A DNA stretch of 16,028 nucleotides. Origin: a bacterium (GTDB lineage Bacteria; Armatimonadota; Fimbriimonadia; Fimbriimonadales; JBAXQP01). The notes beneath the pieces are model-generated. The model saw only the letters and a program-made list of their open reading frames with translations. It was not told the origin of the DNA and ran no database searches. Positions within the stretch are counted from its first letter, which is position 1; every line of letters starts with the position of its first letter. A program made the translations under genes and the position numbers. The stretch is taken from the NCBI GenBank assembly GCA_037131655.1, contig JBAXQP010000020.1, positions 1-16,028 of the forward strand, read 5' to 3'. Shown here piece by piece: positions 6,241 to 15,700 of the stretch.

Positions 6241-9200
6241 ATGAACTTTTGTAAATCTTTTCTTTTAATTTTCGCTTTCACCTTTTCCTTAGGATATGTG
6301 TTCGCTCAACTCGATGCGCCCACCCCAAAGCCACTTATTGCTCCCCGCAGACCTGCCATCAGCCCTGATGGGCAATCCCTTGCGTTTGTTTATTCCGGCG
6401 ATATTTGGGTTGTGCCGATTTCAGGCGGTCATGCGATTCGACTGACGGATAATATCGAGCAGGACACATTGCCCGTTTTTTCACCCGATGGACAGTGGAT
6501 TGCCTTTACTTCTTATCGAACGGGGAATGCGGATATTTTCGTTATTCCCGTATCTGGAGGGACACCTCGACAAATCTCCCGCGCCGCTTTGTCGGAATCG
6601 GCTTCCGATTGGTCGCCGGATGGTCGCTGGCTCATATTTTCAGGTCAAAGAGACCTTCCTGAGCCTACTTTGTTTCAAATCGACCCAAAAACTCTCCAAT
6701 TCACCAAAATCTGCGGTGATTATAAAGCTCTCAATTATGCGGCTTACTCACCTGATGGAAAGATGGTTGTTTATTGTCGAAGCGGTTTCCCTTGGAACCG
6801 GCCGCGTTATCGTGGTTCAGCATCAAGTGTGCTTTGGACAATTGATTTGACCACTCACAAACAGCATCAATTGACCAATACCGATCGCCAATATTTGTGG
6901 CCAAAGTTCATGCCCAACGGCAAATCAATCGTCTGCGTTGCCACCGGTGAGCCGACACCGAACGGTTCACGAGTGGAGAGCAAGATTGAAAAATGGGTTG
7001 ATAACGTCCAACGCACGCCGAACCTGTGGGAATTCGACCTGAATGGCAAAGGTAAGCGCCTTACTAATTTTGTGGGCGATTATGTGAAATGGCCTTCAGT
7101 GGCGAGGGCGACGGGGGATGTTGTTTTTGAATATGGCGATGGCATCTGGCTTCTTAAAAAAGGCGCAAAGGAACCAATCAAGCTCACGATTTTTGCCGCT
7201 ACGGATGATAAATCAAACTCGTTGCGCCGAGAAACACTTACTAATGGCGTTACTGAAGCGCATGTTTCACCAGACGGCAAAACGATGGCCTTTTGCGCGC
7301 ATGGTGAACTGTGGAGTGTCCCGATTGAAAAACCAAAAAGGCGCAATCCGGATGATGCCAGACGCTTGACCAATTACGTCGGCCTCGACCAGGACTTCTG
7401 TTGGTCGAAAGACGGGAAGAAGATTTACTTCGTCTCCGACCGAGAAGGTTCTTTGAGCATATTTGAACTTGATGTTGAGACATTGGCGGTCAAACCTTTA
7501 TTCAAGCGCGAGGGCGACATCTTCGACGTCAGACTCACTCCCGATAACAAACAGTTAGCTTTTTGGGTGGCCGATGAGGGACTTTATCTACTGCCTCTTG
7601 AAGGTGGAGCGGCAGTAAAGCTTATTGACATACCCGGAACTGGCAGTTGGGGTGGAGGCGGGGTTTCTTTCTCGTTCTCCCCGGATATGCGATGGGTTTC
7701 GTATGTGGCGATGCTCCAGCGGGGGCCGACTGATATCTGGATTAAACCGATTAAGGGCGGCGAGGCGATTAATATTTCGAAGCTGAATGCATTTCATGGT
7801 CAGGTTCAGTGGTCGCCGGACGGCAAGTATATCTTCTTCCAAAGCAGCCGAAGCGGTCAAGGCATTTATGTCTTGCCTTTCCAAAGAGAAGAAGCCGATG
7901 AAGGCGAGTTCGAAATGAAGTTTGAAGCGCCAAAAGATAAGAATGCAGTCAAGTATGATATTGACTTTGAAGATACGGATGTTCGTATCCGCAAACTTCC
8001 CACACCGAACGTAAGCGGCAACTTGACCATAGGACAGGACGGCACACTCTATTATATTTCAGGCAAAGACGTATGGTCAGCTTCTTATGATGGCAAAGAT
8101 ACCAAGCGCCTGACTAACGGTCAGGGAGTAGATAGCTTCCAATTGATGGATGACGGCAAGCAGATGCTGCTCATGAAGGGCGATGATATGGCGATGCTGA
8201 ACATGAGCGCCAACAACTCGGTGAGCTCCGTAACGTTTTCGGCTAGCTTTGAACGTGATGTACGGCTCGAACGCAAGGCTGCGTTCATACAATTTTGGCG
8301 CGGCTATAATCGAACCTTTTACGACAGGAACTTCCATGGCCGCGATTGGGATGCCTTGAGGCGTAAATATGAGCCATTGCTCGATACTGTTGGTACAAAA
8401 CGTGAATTCGCTGACTTGCTTAATATGATGGTCGGCGAATTGGAGGCCTCTCACAGCGAAGTCTATGCCGGCAATGATGGACCAGTTTCATACTACGGAA
8501 CACCCTATCTTGGGTTTACTTATGATTACAATTATGCCGGACCGGGCATTCGAATTAAAGATGTGCCCCAGCGCGCGCCGGGTTCCTATCCGAAGAACAA
8601 GTTAAATTCAGGCGAGTATGTTATGCAGGTCAACGGCAAAGACGTTCGCCTGGATGAAAATTTGTACTCGGTCATCAATAACATGAGCGGCAAAGACTTA
8701 ACTTTTTTGGTCAACAGCAAGCCCGATAAAAACGGGGCGCGCACGGTCACTTATAAAGCTCTTGGTGGGAATTGGAATGGGTATCTCTATATAAACAATC
8801 TTCAGAAAATGCGGCAGAAGGTCGATAAACGCAGCGGCGGCAAGCTTGCCTATATCTACATCGGTGCGATGATGGAAGGCAATATGTCCACGTTCGAACT
8901 AGAGTTTGCCGAATACACTTTAGGCAAGGAAGGCGCGATTATCGATATTCGTGGCAACGGCGGCGGCAATATCGGCGATGCCCTCACCGCTTGGCTTTCG
9001 AGGAAACCATATGCTTATTTCGGAGCACGCGGCTCCTATCAGGATTGGCCCTATCGGTCATGGGATAAACCAACAGTACTTCTTATTGACGAGCGCGGGA
9101 TGTCCGATTCTGAACTGTTTACCTATAATTATCGAGCTACAGGGATTGGCACTATCGTAGGAGTTCCTTGCCCAGGATATGCCATTATGACGGTCGAAAA

Positions 9201-9387
9201 CACGCTTCTCGACGGAACCTTCTCAAGAATGCCTGGCGGCGGTTACTATCGCCGAGACGGTGTCAGCCTTGAAAACGACGGCGATAAGCCCGACATCTAC
9301 GTCGAACGCTCCGCCGAAGACTGGGAAAACCAACGCGACCCCCAATTGGATACAGCGTTGGATGTGTTGATGAAGAAGATTAAGTAG
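6241..9387 (+). CDS. Exported tricorn-protease homologue, copy 1
   Basis: A 1048-residue protein with full tricorn layout. Residues 1-22 are a signal peptide with a hydrophobic core ending VFA, cleavage before QLDAP. Residues ~25-335 form a six-bladed and ~336-665 a seven-bladed propeller, counted from repeated blade marks (SPDG, MPNG, SKDG, QDG, DDG). C1 is ~676-740, a PDZ-like domain ~750-845, the S41 core ~850-1040. Tricorn's catalytic residues are all present: S737-H738 (GELEASH), GGG 907-909 (oxyanion hole), S955-D956 (MSDSE), E1011 (LENDG). His-Ser and Ser-Glu spacings are 217 and 56, against 219 and 58 in Thermoplasma tricorn. An active serine peptidase on short peptides or unfolded chains in the periplasm is expected. 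F927 replaces the acidic S1 residue. AAAGG (6228-6232) lies 8 bases before the ATG. No interacting aminopeptidase factor is nearby. Confidence 0.9.
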   Translation: MNFCKSFLLIFAFTFSLGYVFAQLDAPTPKPLIAPRRPAISPDGQSLAFVYSGDIWVVPISGGHAIRLTDNIEQDTLPVFSPDGQWIAFTSYRTGNADIFVIPVSGGTPRQISRAALSESASDWSPDGRWLIFSGQRDLPEPTLFQIDPKTLQFTKICGDYKALNYAAYSPDGKMVVYCRSGFPWNRPRYRGSASSVLWTIDLTTHKQHQLTNTDRQYLWPKFMPNGKSIVCVATGEPTPNGSRVESKIEKWVDNVQRTPNLWEFDLNGKGKRLTNFVGDYVKWPSVARATGDVVFEYGDGIWLLKKGAKEPIKLTIFAATDDKSNSLRRETLTNGVTEAHVSPDGKTMAFCAHGELWSVPIEKPKRRNPDDARRLTNYVGLDQDFCWSKDGKKIYFVSDREGSLSIFELDVETLAVKPLFKREGDIFDVRLTPDNKQLAFWVADEGLYLLPLEGGAAVKLIDIPGTGSWGGGGVSFSFSPDMRWVSYVAMLQRGPTDIWIKPIKGGEAINISKLNAFHGQVQWSPDGKYIFFQSSRSGQGIYVLPFQREEADEGEFEMKFEAPKDKNAVKYDIDFEDTDVRIRKLPTPNVSGNLTIGQDGTLYYISGKDVWSASYDGKDTKRLTNGQGVDSFQLMDDGKQMLLMKGDDMAMLNMSANNSVSSVTFSASFERDVRLERKAAFIQFWRGYNRTFYDRNFHGRDWDALRRKYEPLLDTVGTKREFADLLNMMVGELEASHSEVYAGNDGPVSYYGTPYLGFTYDYNYAGPGIRIKDVPQRAPGSYPKNKLNSGEYVMQVNGKDVRLDENLYSVINNMSGKDLTFLVNSKPDKNGARTVTYKALGGNWNGYLYINNLQKMRQKVDKRSGGKLAYIYIGAMMEGNMSTFELEFAEYTLGKEGAIIDIRGNGGGNIGDALTAWLSRKPYAYFGARGSYQDWPYRSWDKPTVLLIDERGMSDSELFTYNYRATGIGTIVGVPCPGYAIMTVENTLLDGTFSRMPGGGYYRRDGVSLENDGDKPDIYVERSAEDWENQRDPQLDTALDVLMKKIK

Positions 9388-9400
9388 AGGCGGTAGAGGA

Positions 9401-9424
9401 AAGAAGCAAGAAGCAAGAGGCAAG
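9401..9424. repeat. Heptamer tandem repeat, AAGAAGC units
   Basis: AAGAAGC, AAGAAGC, AAGAGGC plus AAG: about 3.4 units of 7 bases, all purine except C, in the 143-base spacer between tricorn copies 1 and 2. It begins 14 bases after the stop codon. The period equals that of the repeat before thrS, though the unit differs. No hairpin or terminator is visible in this spacer. Confidence 0.75.
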
Positions 9425-9530
9425 ATTTCGGATATGATGCAATGACACGAAAAGAGAAATGGCGCGGCGTCAGTGTTACGGGACTTGGGCAAAGCTAATT
9501 GCTGCATAACTAGGAAGGTAAGACGAATTC

Positions 9531-12500
9531 ATGAAACTTGAGAAGATCGTTCTTTTAATAATTGCGCTTCTTTGTGGGAGCGCTTTTGCTCAATTGGAGA
9601 AACCGGTTCAGCAGGCCATTTTGGGAGTGCGGAGGCCGGCGATTAGCGCGGATGGGGCGAAAGTGGCTTTTGTTTATCACGGGGATATCTGGATAGCTTC
9701 AACTAGCGGAGGTCGTGCGGTTCGGCTTACTGACAATATCGAACAAGATACGCTGCCGATCTTTTCTCCTGATGGCAAATGGATTGTTTTCACCTCGATG
9801 CGAACTGGCAACTATGATATATTTGTCGTCCCTTCAATTGGCGGAACGCCTCGGCAAATTACTTTTAGCAGCAATTATGAAATGGCTTATGACTGGTCGC
9901 CTGATGGGCGATTTATTCTTTTTAATGGTATGCGCGAAGAACCGGGGTGGGCTCTTTTTGAGACGGATGTAAAATCGCTTCAATTCCATAAGCGCGGGAC
10001 TGATTACAAAGGGATCGGATATCCTTCTTACTCGCCTGATGGAAAGCAAGCTGTTTATTGCCGCAAAGGCTTTCCCTGGTATCGTCCGCGATATCGTGGC
10101 TCGGGCGCTACTGAAATGTGGACGATGGATTTAGCAACGGGTAAAAGACATCAGATCACCGGCGCCAACTGCCAATACCTGTGGCCTAAGTTCATGCCGA
10201 ATGGCGAAACGATTCTCTGCGTTGCCACCGGCCAAGCCACCCCTAGTTCAAGAAGCATGACGGCGGCTCCGGTTAAGTTTACTGATAATCCGGATCGAAC
10301 ACCAAACTTATGGCTATTTAACCAACGTGGAAAGGGCAAGCGGCTCACTAGCTTTGTTGGAGAAGCAGTAAGGTTTCCGTCGGTTGCCCGTAAGACTGGC
10401 GATGTTGTATTCGAATACGGAGACGGAATCTGGTTACTTAAAAAGGGCGAAGATAAGCCGAAAAAAATTACTCTCTACGCTTCGTTAGATGATAAGATTA
10501 ACGAGATTCGCCGTGAAACCTATACGGGCGGCGCTAATGAAGCTGAAATTTCCCCCGATGGCACAACCGTTGCATTCTGCGCGCATGATGATATTTGGAC
10601 GGTACCCGTCGAAAAGCCAAAGAAAAGCCATAACCCTGATGATGCTACACGCCTTACCGATTACGTCGGCTATGACGGCGATATTTGTTGGTCGAAAGAC
10701 GGCAAAAAGCTTTACTTTGTCTCCGATCGCGAAGGCCCGCTCAGCCTTTTTGAAATGGATGTGGCTTCCAAGCAAATTAAGCGTTTGGTGAAGCGTGAGG
10801 TGGATGTCTTCCAACTGCGCCTATCACCTGACGGTAAGCAGCTTGTTTTTTGGATTATGGATCACGGTCTTTATATGATGCCGGTTGAGGGTGGGGAGCC
10901 GACGATGCTTGTTGATTACCCCGGCGTTGGCGGTTGGGCGATAAATAGTTTCGAGTATTCATTTTCACCCGATATGCAGTGGCTAGCCTATAGCATGAGC
11001 AAGGATGGCTCGCCAACCGATCTGAGGATCAAACCCGTCAAAGGCGGCGAGGCCATTAATGTCACCAAGCTGAACGCCGCTAACAGTCAAATTGCATGGT
11101 CACCGGATGGGAAATATCTTTTCTTCATCAGCGATCGTAACGGATCCGGCGCCTATGTTCTGCCTCTTCAAAAAGAAGATGCTTTGGCTGAGGATGTCGA
11201 AATGAAGTTCGAAGCGCCTAAGGATGTGAAGTTCAATATTGATTTCAACAACACCGAGCGCCGAATTCGCAAACTGACGTGGATAAGCTCCGAAGGCGAT
11301 ATAACAATTGGGTCGGACGGCACTTTCTACTTTCTTAACGGGGGCAACGTCTGCTCGGCTACCTATGATTGGAAGACTGTCACCCCATTAATGGGCGGGG
11401 GTGGCGTTCAAAGCATGAGCCTGATGCAGGACGGCAAGCGGATTTTCATGCTTCGATGGGGTTCGCCGCAGATACTTACGCTCGGGCCGAATTCCATTTC
11501 TCCCGTCACTTTTTCAGCCAATTGGGAAGTCGATAGGCGAACCGAGCGTCATGCGGCTTTTAGCCAATTCTGGCGCACGTTCAACCGTTCTTTCTACGAT
11601 CCCAACTTCCATGGCCGTGATTGGGCAGAACTACGAAAGCATTATGAACCGCTCATTGATACGGTCGGCACCAATCGTGAGTTTTGCGATCTCTTAAGCA
11701 TGATGGTAGGCGAACTGGATGCTTCACACACTGAATTCACCCCAACCGGCAACTCGCCATCTTCACCCGCCACACCGATGTTGGGATTCTTCTTCGATTA
11801 TAGCTATGCTGGCCCGGGCATTCGCATTCGAGAAGTGCCTGATGGAGCGCCGGGTTCTTTCGCCAAAACCAAGCTCAATGCGGGCGAATATGTGATGGCT
11901 ATCAATGACAAGGATGTTCGCCTCGATGAATATCTTTTCAAAACACTTAATAATTATTGGGGCAAGGACCTCGAGCTTTTGGTCAATAAGACCCCTGAGA
12001 AGAAAGGCGCTCGAACGGTTATCTATCGCGCGCTTGGCACAGGCGCTAATGACTTTGATTATAATGAGCGCGAACCTAAGCTGCGTGAAATGGTCGATAA
12101 GAAGAGTGCGGGACGTATTGGCTACGCGGCAGTTCCTATGATGATGCCCGAAAATCTGGAAGAGTTCCAGCATGAGTTTTACGAATATTCTTATGGCAAA
12201 GATGCTGTCATAATAGACTTTCGCTGGGATGGCGGCGGGATGGTGGGGGATACGTTGACCAACTGGTTAACGACTAAGCCACTCTCGTTCACATCTGTTC
12301 GCCGAAGCAAGCCCAGTAACGTTCCGGGTAACTCATTCGACAAACCGATGGTGGTGCTCATCAATGAATGGACGATGTCAAACGCCGAGATAGTGGCTTA
12401 CAACCTGAAACAGTCAGGCGCCACTCTTGTCGGAATGCCAACTCCAGGTTATGTTATTTGGACAGGCAATTCCCGCTTGGTTGACGGAACAGGAATCCGT

Positions 12501-12662
12501 ATTCCCGGCATCGGAGCCTATCGTCGCGATGGGTCAAATATGGAAGACAACGGCCAAAAGCCCGACATCATGGTTGATATCCCTTCAACCGATTGGGAAG
12601 CCAACCGCGACCCTCAACTGGATGTCGCGATCGATGTATTGATGAAGAAAATTAAGAAGTAG
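9531..12662 (+). CDS. Exported tricorn-protease homologue, copy 2
   Basis: A 1043-residue paralogue of copy 1 and, by eye, its closest relative here; phrases such as NIEQDTLP, MMVGEL and KFEAPKD are shared. A clear signal peptide (1-20) ends AFA, with cleavage before QLEKP. Thirteen blade marks (SADG, SPDG, MPNG, SKDG, SPDM and so on) again divide as 6 + 7. C1 carries S732-H733 (GELDASH). The S41 core has GGG after a Trp-Asp pair (RWDGGG), S950 in MSNAE and E1005 in MEDNG; spacings are 217 and 55 residues. It differs from the other copies in having Asn951 after the nucleophile, where tricorn has Asp966. T921 takes the place of the S1 Asp936. The loop between the active His and the PDZ domain is Ser/Pro/Thr-rich. 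AGGAAGG (9512-9518) is 12 bases from the ATG, which is long. Probably co-transcribed with copy 1. Confidence 0.9.
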   Translation: MKLEKIVLLIIALLCGSAFAQLEKPVQQAILGVRRPAISADGAKVAFVYHGDIWIASTSGGRAVRLTDNIEQDTLPIFSPDGKWIVFTSMRTGNYDIFVVPSIGGTPRQITFSSNYEMAYDWSPDGRFILFNGMREEPGWALFETDVKSLQFHKRGTDYKGIGYPSYSPDGKQAVYCRKGFPWYRPRYRGSGATEMWTMDLATGKRHQITGANCQYLWPKFMPNGETILCVATGQATPSSRSMTAAPVKFTDNPDRTPNLWLFNQRGKGKRLTSFVGEAVRFPSVARKTGDVVFEYGDGIWLLKKGEDKPKKITLYASLDDKINEIRRETYTGGANEAEISPDGTTVAFCAHDDIWTVPVEKPKKSHNPDDATRLTDYVGYDGDICWSKDGKKLYFVSDREGPLSLFEMDVASKQIKRLVKREVDVFQLRLSPDGKQLVFWIMDHGLYMMPVEGGEPTMLVDYPGVGGWAINSFEYSFSPDMQWLAYSMSKDGSPTDLRIKPVKGGEAINVTKLNAANSQIAWSPDGKYLFFISDRNGSGAYVLPLQKEDALAEDVEMKFEAPKDVKFNIDFNNTERRIRKLTWISSEGDITIGSDGTFYFLNGGNVCSATYDWKTVTPLMGGGGVQSMSLMQDGKRIFMLRWGSPQILTLGPNSISPVTFSANWEVDRRTERHAAFSQFWRTFNRSFYDPNFHGRDWAELRKHYEPLIDTVGTNREFCDLLSMMVGELDASHTEFTPTGNSPSSPATPMLGFFFDYSYAGPGIRIREVPDGAPGSFAKTKLNAGEYVMAINDKDVRLDEYLFKTLNNYWGKDLELLVNKTPEKKGARTVIYRALGTGANDFDYNEREPKLREMVDKKSAGRIGYAAVPMMMPENLEEFQHEFYEYSYGKDAVIIDFRWDGGGMVGDTLTNWLTTKPLSFTSVRRSKPSNVPGNSFDKPMVVLINEWTMSNAEIVAYNLKQSGATLVGMPTPGYVIWTGNSRLVDGTGIRIPGIGAYRRDGSNMEDNGQKPDIMVDIPSTDWEANRDPQLDVAIDVLMKKIKK

Positions 12663-12671
12663 AAGATATAA

Positions 12672-12710
12672 ACCCATAAAGATGCCTGCAAGGTAGGCAT
12701 CTTTATGGGT
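12672..12710. terminator. Perfect 16-bp hairpin between tricorn copies 2 and 3
   Basis: ACCCATAAAGATGCCT (12672-12687) and AGGCATCTTTATGGGT (12695-12710) pair perfectly around a 7-base loop, 9 bases after the copy 2 stop. No U-tract follows. It resembles the 15-bp hairpin at 1722-1759. It may end or stabilise the copy 1-copy 2 transcript and lower expression of copy 3. Confidence 0.6.
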
Positions 12711-12751
12711 GGGAAACTGAATTCAATCGGAAGGTTAAAACGGCAAGTTGT

Positions 12752-15700
12752 ATGAAATTGAATAAGTGGTTGTGTGTGTGGGTACTGACTGCGATAGTTG
12801 TTGCTTCAACAGTTGGACAGGTTCAGCCAAAGACTATTATTGGCCCACGGATGCCGACTTTGAGTCCGGATGGGAAGACTGTGGCTTTTTTATATCAGGG
12901 TGATATTTGGAGAGCGCCTTCCGCCGGTGGTCGCGCGGTTCGGTTGACTAATGACCCTGCCCTTGACTGTAACCCTGTCTTTTCGCCCGATGGCGCTTGG
13001 ATTGCGTTTTGTTCATGGCGGGGAATTCGTCCTAATATCTTCATCATTCCTTCCGCGGGTGGAGATGTTCGCCAACTCACTTATGGGGGAGCCGTTCCTT
13101 CCGATTGGTCACCAGATGGGAAATCGATTCTCTTTACTGCCACACGAGATGTGCCGGATTCGACCATCTTTGAAGTCAATGTAAAGACCTCGCAGTTGCG
13201 AAAGATTATTTCTGACTTCAAAGGCATCAACTTTCCCAGTTATTCATTTGATGGGAGCAAGGTGGCCTTTTCACGGCATGGCTTCCAGTGGTATCGGTTC
13301 CGATATGCCGGTCCGTCGGCTGCGCAAGTGTGGACTGTTGATCTTAAGACTAACAAGCGCCATGAGGTTACTCGCGGCGGTGTGCAGCACCTCTATACAA
13401 GGTATATGCCCGATAACAAATCAGTCCTTTGCGTCACTGCTGGTGAGCGCACCCCAACTCTTAATAACTTAAATGAAAAGCCCAAAAAACTCGTTGATTC
13501 AGCAAAAAGAACCCCTAATCTTTGGGCCTTTGATGCTAAAGGCAAAGGGACGCAGTTAACCCACTTTGTAGGAGGCACTGCCAAATCCCCTTGTATTGCC
13601 CGAAAGACCGGCGATATTGCCTTTGAGTATGATGGAAGTCTTTGGGTAATGAAAAATGGCATATCCAAACCGGTCAGACTCAATATTATTGCTTCTGCGG
13701 AAACAACCCCCGAAATCAAGACTGAAACCATCAAAAACGATGTCTCTGAAGCCCATGTTTCGCCGGATGGTAAGACCGTCGTGTTCCAATCACATTTATA
13801 CTTATGGAGCTTGCCAACTTCCGGGGCTGGTGAGGCGAGGAAACTGACGGATTATGTTGGTTGGAATGGTGATTTTTGTTGGTCGAAAGATAGCCGAAAA
13901 ATCTATTTTACCTCCGATCGCGAAGGGGCATTGGCGCTTTACGAAATGGAATTGCAATCCCTGGCGGTCAAAAAGCTGCTTAAGCGCAAGGGTGATATCT
14001 TCCGTGTAAGCTTGACCCCTGATAGCAAGCGTTTAGCTTTCTGGGTGGCGGATGAAGGGTTCTTTACACTGCCAATCGAAGGGGGCAAGCCAACGAGATT
14101 AATTGACTACCCTACTGCCGGCACCTCTTTTGGCAGAGATAGCGAGACTGCTGTCTTTTCGCCTAATATGCAGTGGCTGGCTTTTATCGGTTATGGTGTC
14201 TTCGATGATATAGATATTCGGATTATGCCGGCAAATGGTGGGGCTTCAGTCAATGTGACAAAGCTCAACGTGAAGCACTCCAGCCCTATTTGGTCACCTG
14301 ACGGGAAGTATCTATTCTTCTTAAGGGATTATGATGAGCGGGGCATGTTCGTATTGCCTTTAACCAAAGAAGACTTCGCGCCAAGTCATGCAGATTTGAA
14401 ATTCGAGCCTCTTGACTCCAACGCCAAGTTCAAGATTGATTTTAATGAGCCGGATATTCGAATTCGCAAACATTTTGAAAAACCAGTCGTAGGGGCGGCT
14501 CTTGGGCCGGATGGAATGTTCTATTATATCGCCGATAAAGAACTTTGGTCAGTACCCTATAACGGCAAGCAGCCAAAGAAACTGACCTCGGTTAAAGGGG
14601 TCGATGGCTTTGAATTAATCCCTGCCACCAGGCAAGCGTTGATTTTAAAAGGCAGCGAGATGAGTGTTTTGAACCTTGATGGTGGAACGGTGACGCCGAT
14701 TCCGTTTACTGCCACTATTCAAAAGAACTCACAGCTCGAGCATAGAGCGTCATTTTATGAGTTTTGGCGCATGCTTAATCGGCGCCTTTACGATAAGAAT
14801 TTTCATGGTCGTGATTGGGTTGCCCTGCGCGAGAAATACGAGCCTATGCTTGAAGCGGTTGCGACACCGCGCGAGTTTGCTGATCTGCTGATGTCGATGT
14901 CCGGTGAACTCGATGCCTCTCATACGGGCGCAAAGCTCAAAGAAGGTTCGGATCCACCTTACGCGTCTCAACTGGGTTTCTTTTATGATTACTCCTATTC
15001 CGGCCCGGGCATTCGTATAAAAGGGGTGCCGGAAGGCTCTGTCGGTTCTTTCCCGAAAACAAAGCTTAATCCCGGCGAATACGTGTTAGCAATTAATGGC
15101 AAAGAAGTTCAGCTTGATGAATCCTTATATAAGATTCTCGATGAGCTAAAAGGCAAAGATCTTGTCTTAACTGTGAATACCCGCCCAGATATGAACGGGG
15201 CGAGAACAGTCAATTACGGTCCTGCTGGCGGAGGTTGGGACTCATACCAAGAGAAAGTTCATCGTACTCGCCGGTTGGTTGATAAGCTGAGCAAAGGCAG
15301 AATTGCCTATGTGCATATCCCTTCGATGGATGCCGGAAGGGCATCGCTCTTGGAGCGTCAGTTGTTCGACTATGGGATTGGTAAGGATGCTGCGATCGTT
15401 GATGTGCGCTTTAATGGCGGTGGGTACGGGGCTGAAAAAATGGCGGCTCTTTTTTCAACGAAGCCATTTGGCTTCTATCGCGCACGCGGGGCAGTTGTAC
15501 AGAATCTTCCTAGCCCTATTTGGACTAAACCTGTTGCGGTGATGATTAATGAATTTACTTTCTCTGACGGCGAAGTCTTTGCAAGCGTCATCAGATCCGA
15601 TCACATCGGCGCCCTTATCGGAATGCCGACAGCGGGTTACCTCATCGGGATGAACGGTTTTGGCTTGCGTGATGGCACATTCGCCGGTGTTGGTGAGGAC

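Noticed and set aside
6241..6306. Lipoprotein signal for tricorn copy 1
   Set aside because: The cysteine is at residue 4, before the hydrophobic core, and no lipobox cysteine follows; the VFA end fits ordinary signal peptidase cleavage.
8077..8454. Long antisense reading frames inside the tricorn genes
   Set aside because: They shadow well-supported coding sequence, lack ribosome binding sites and resemble no known protein family.
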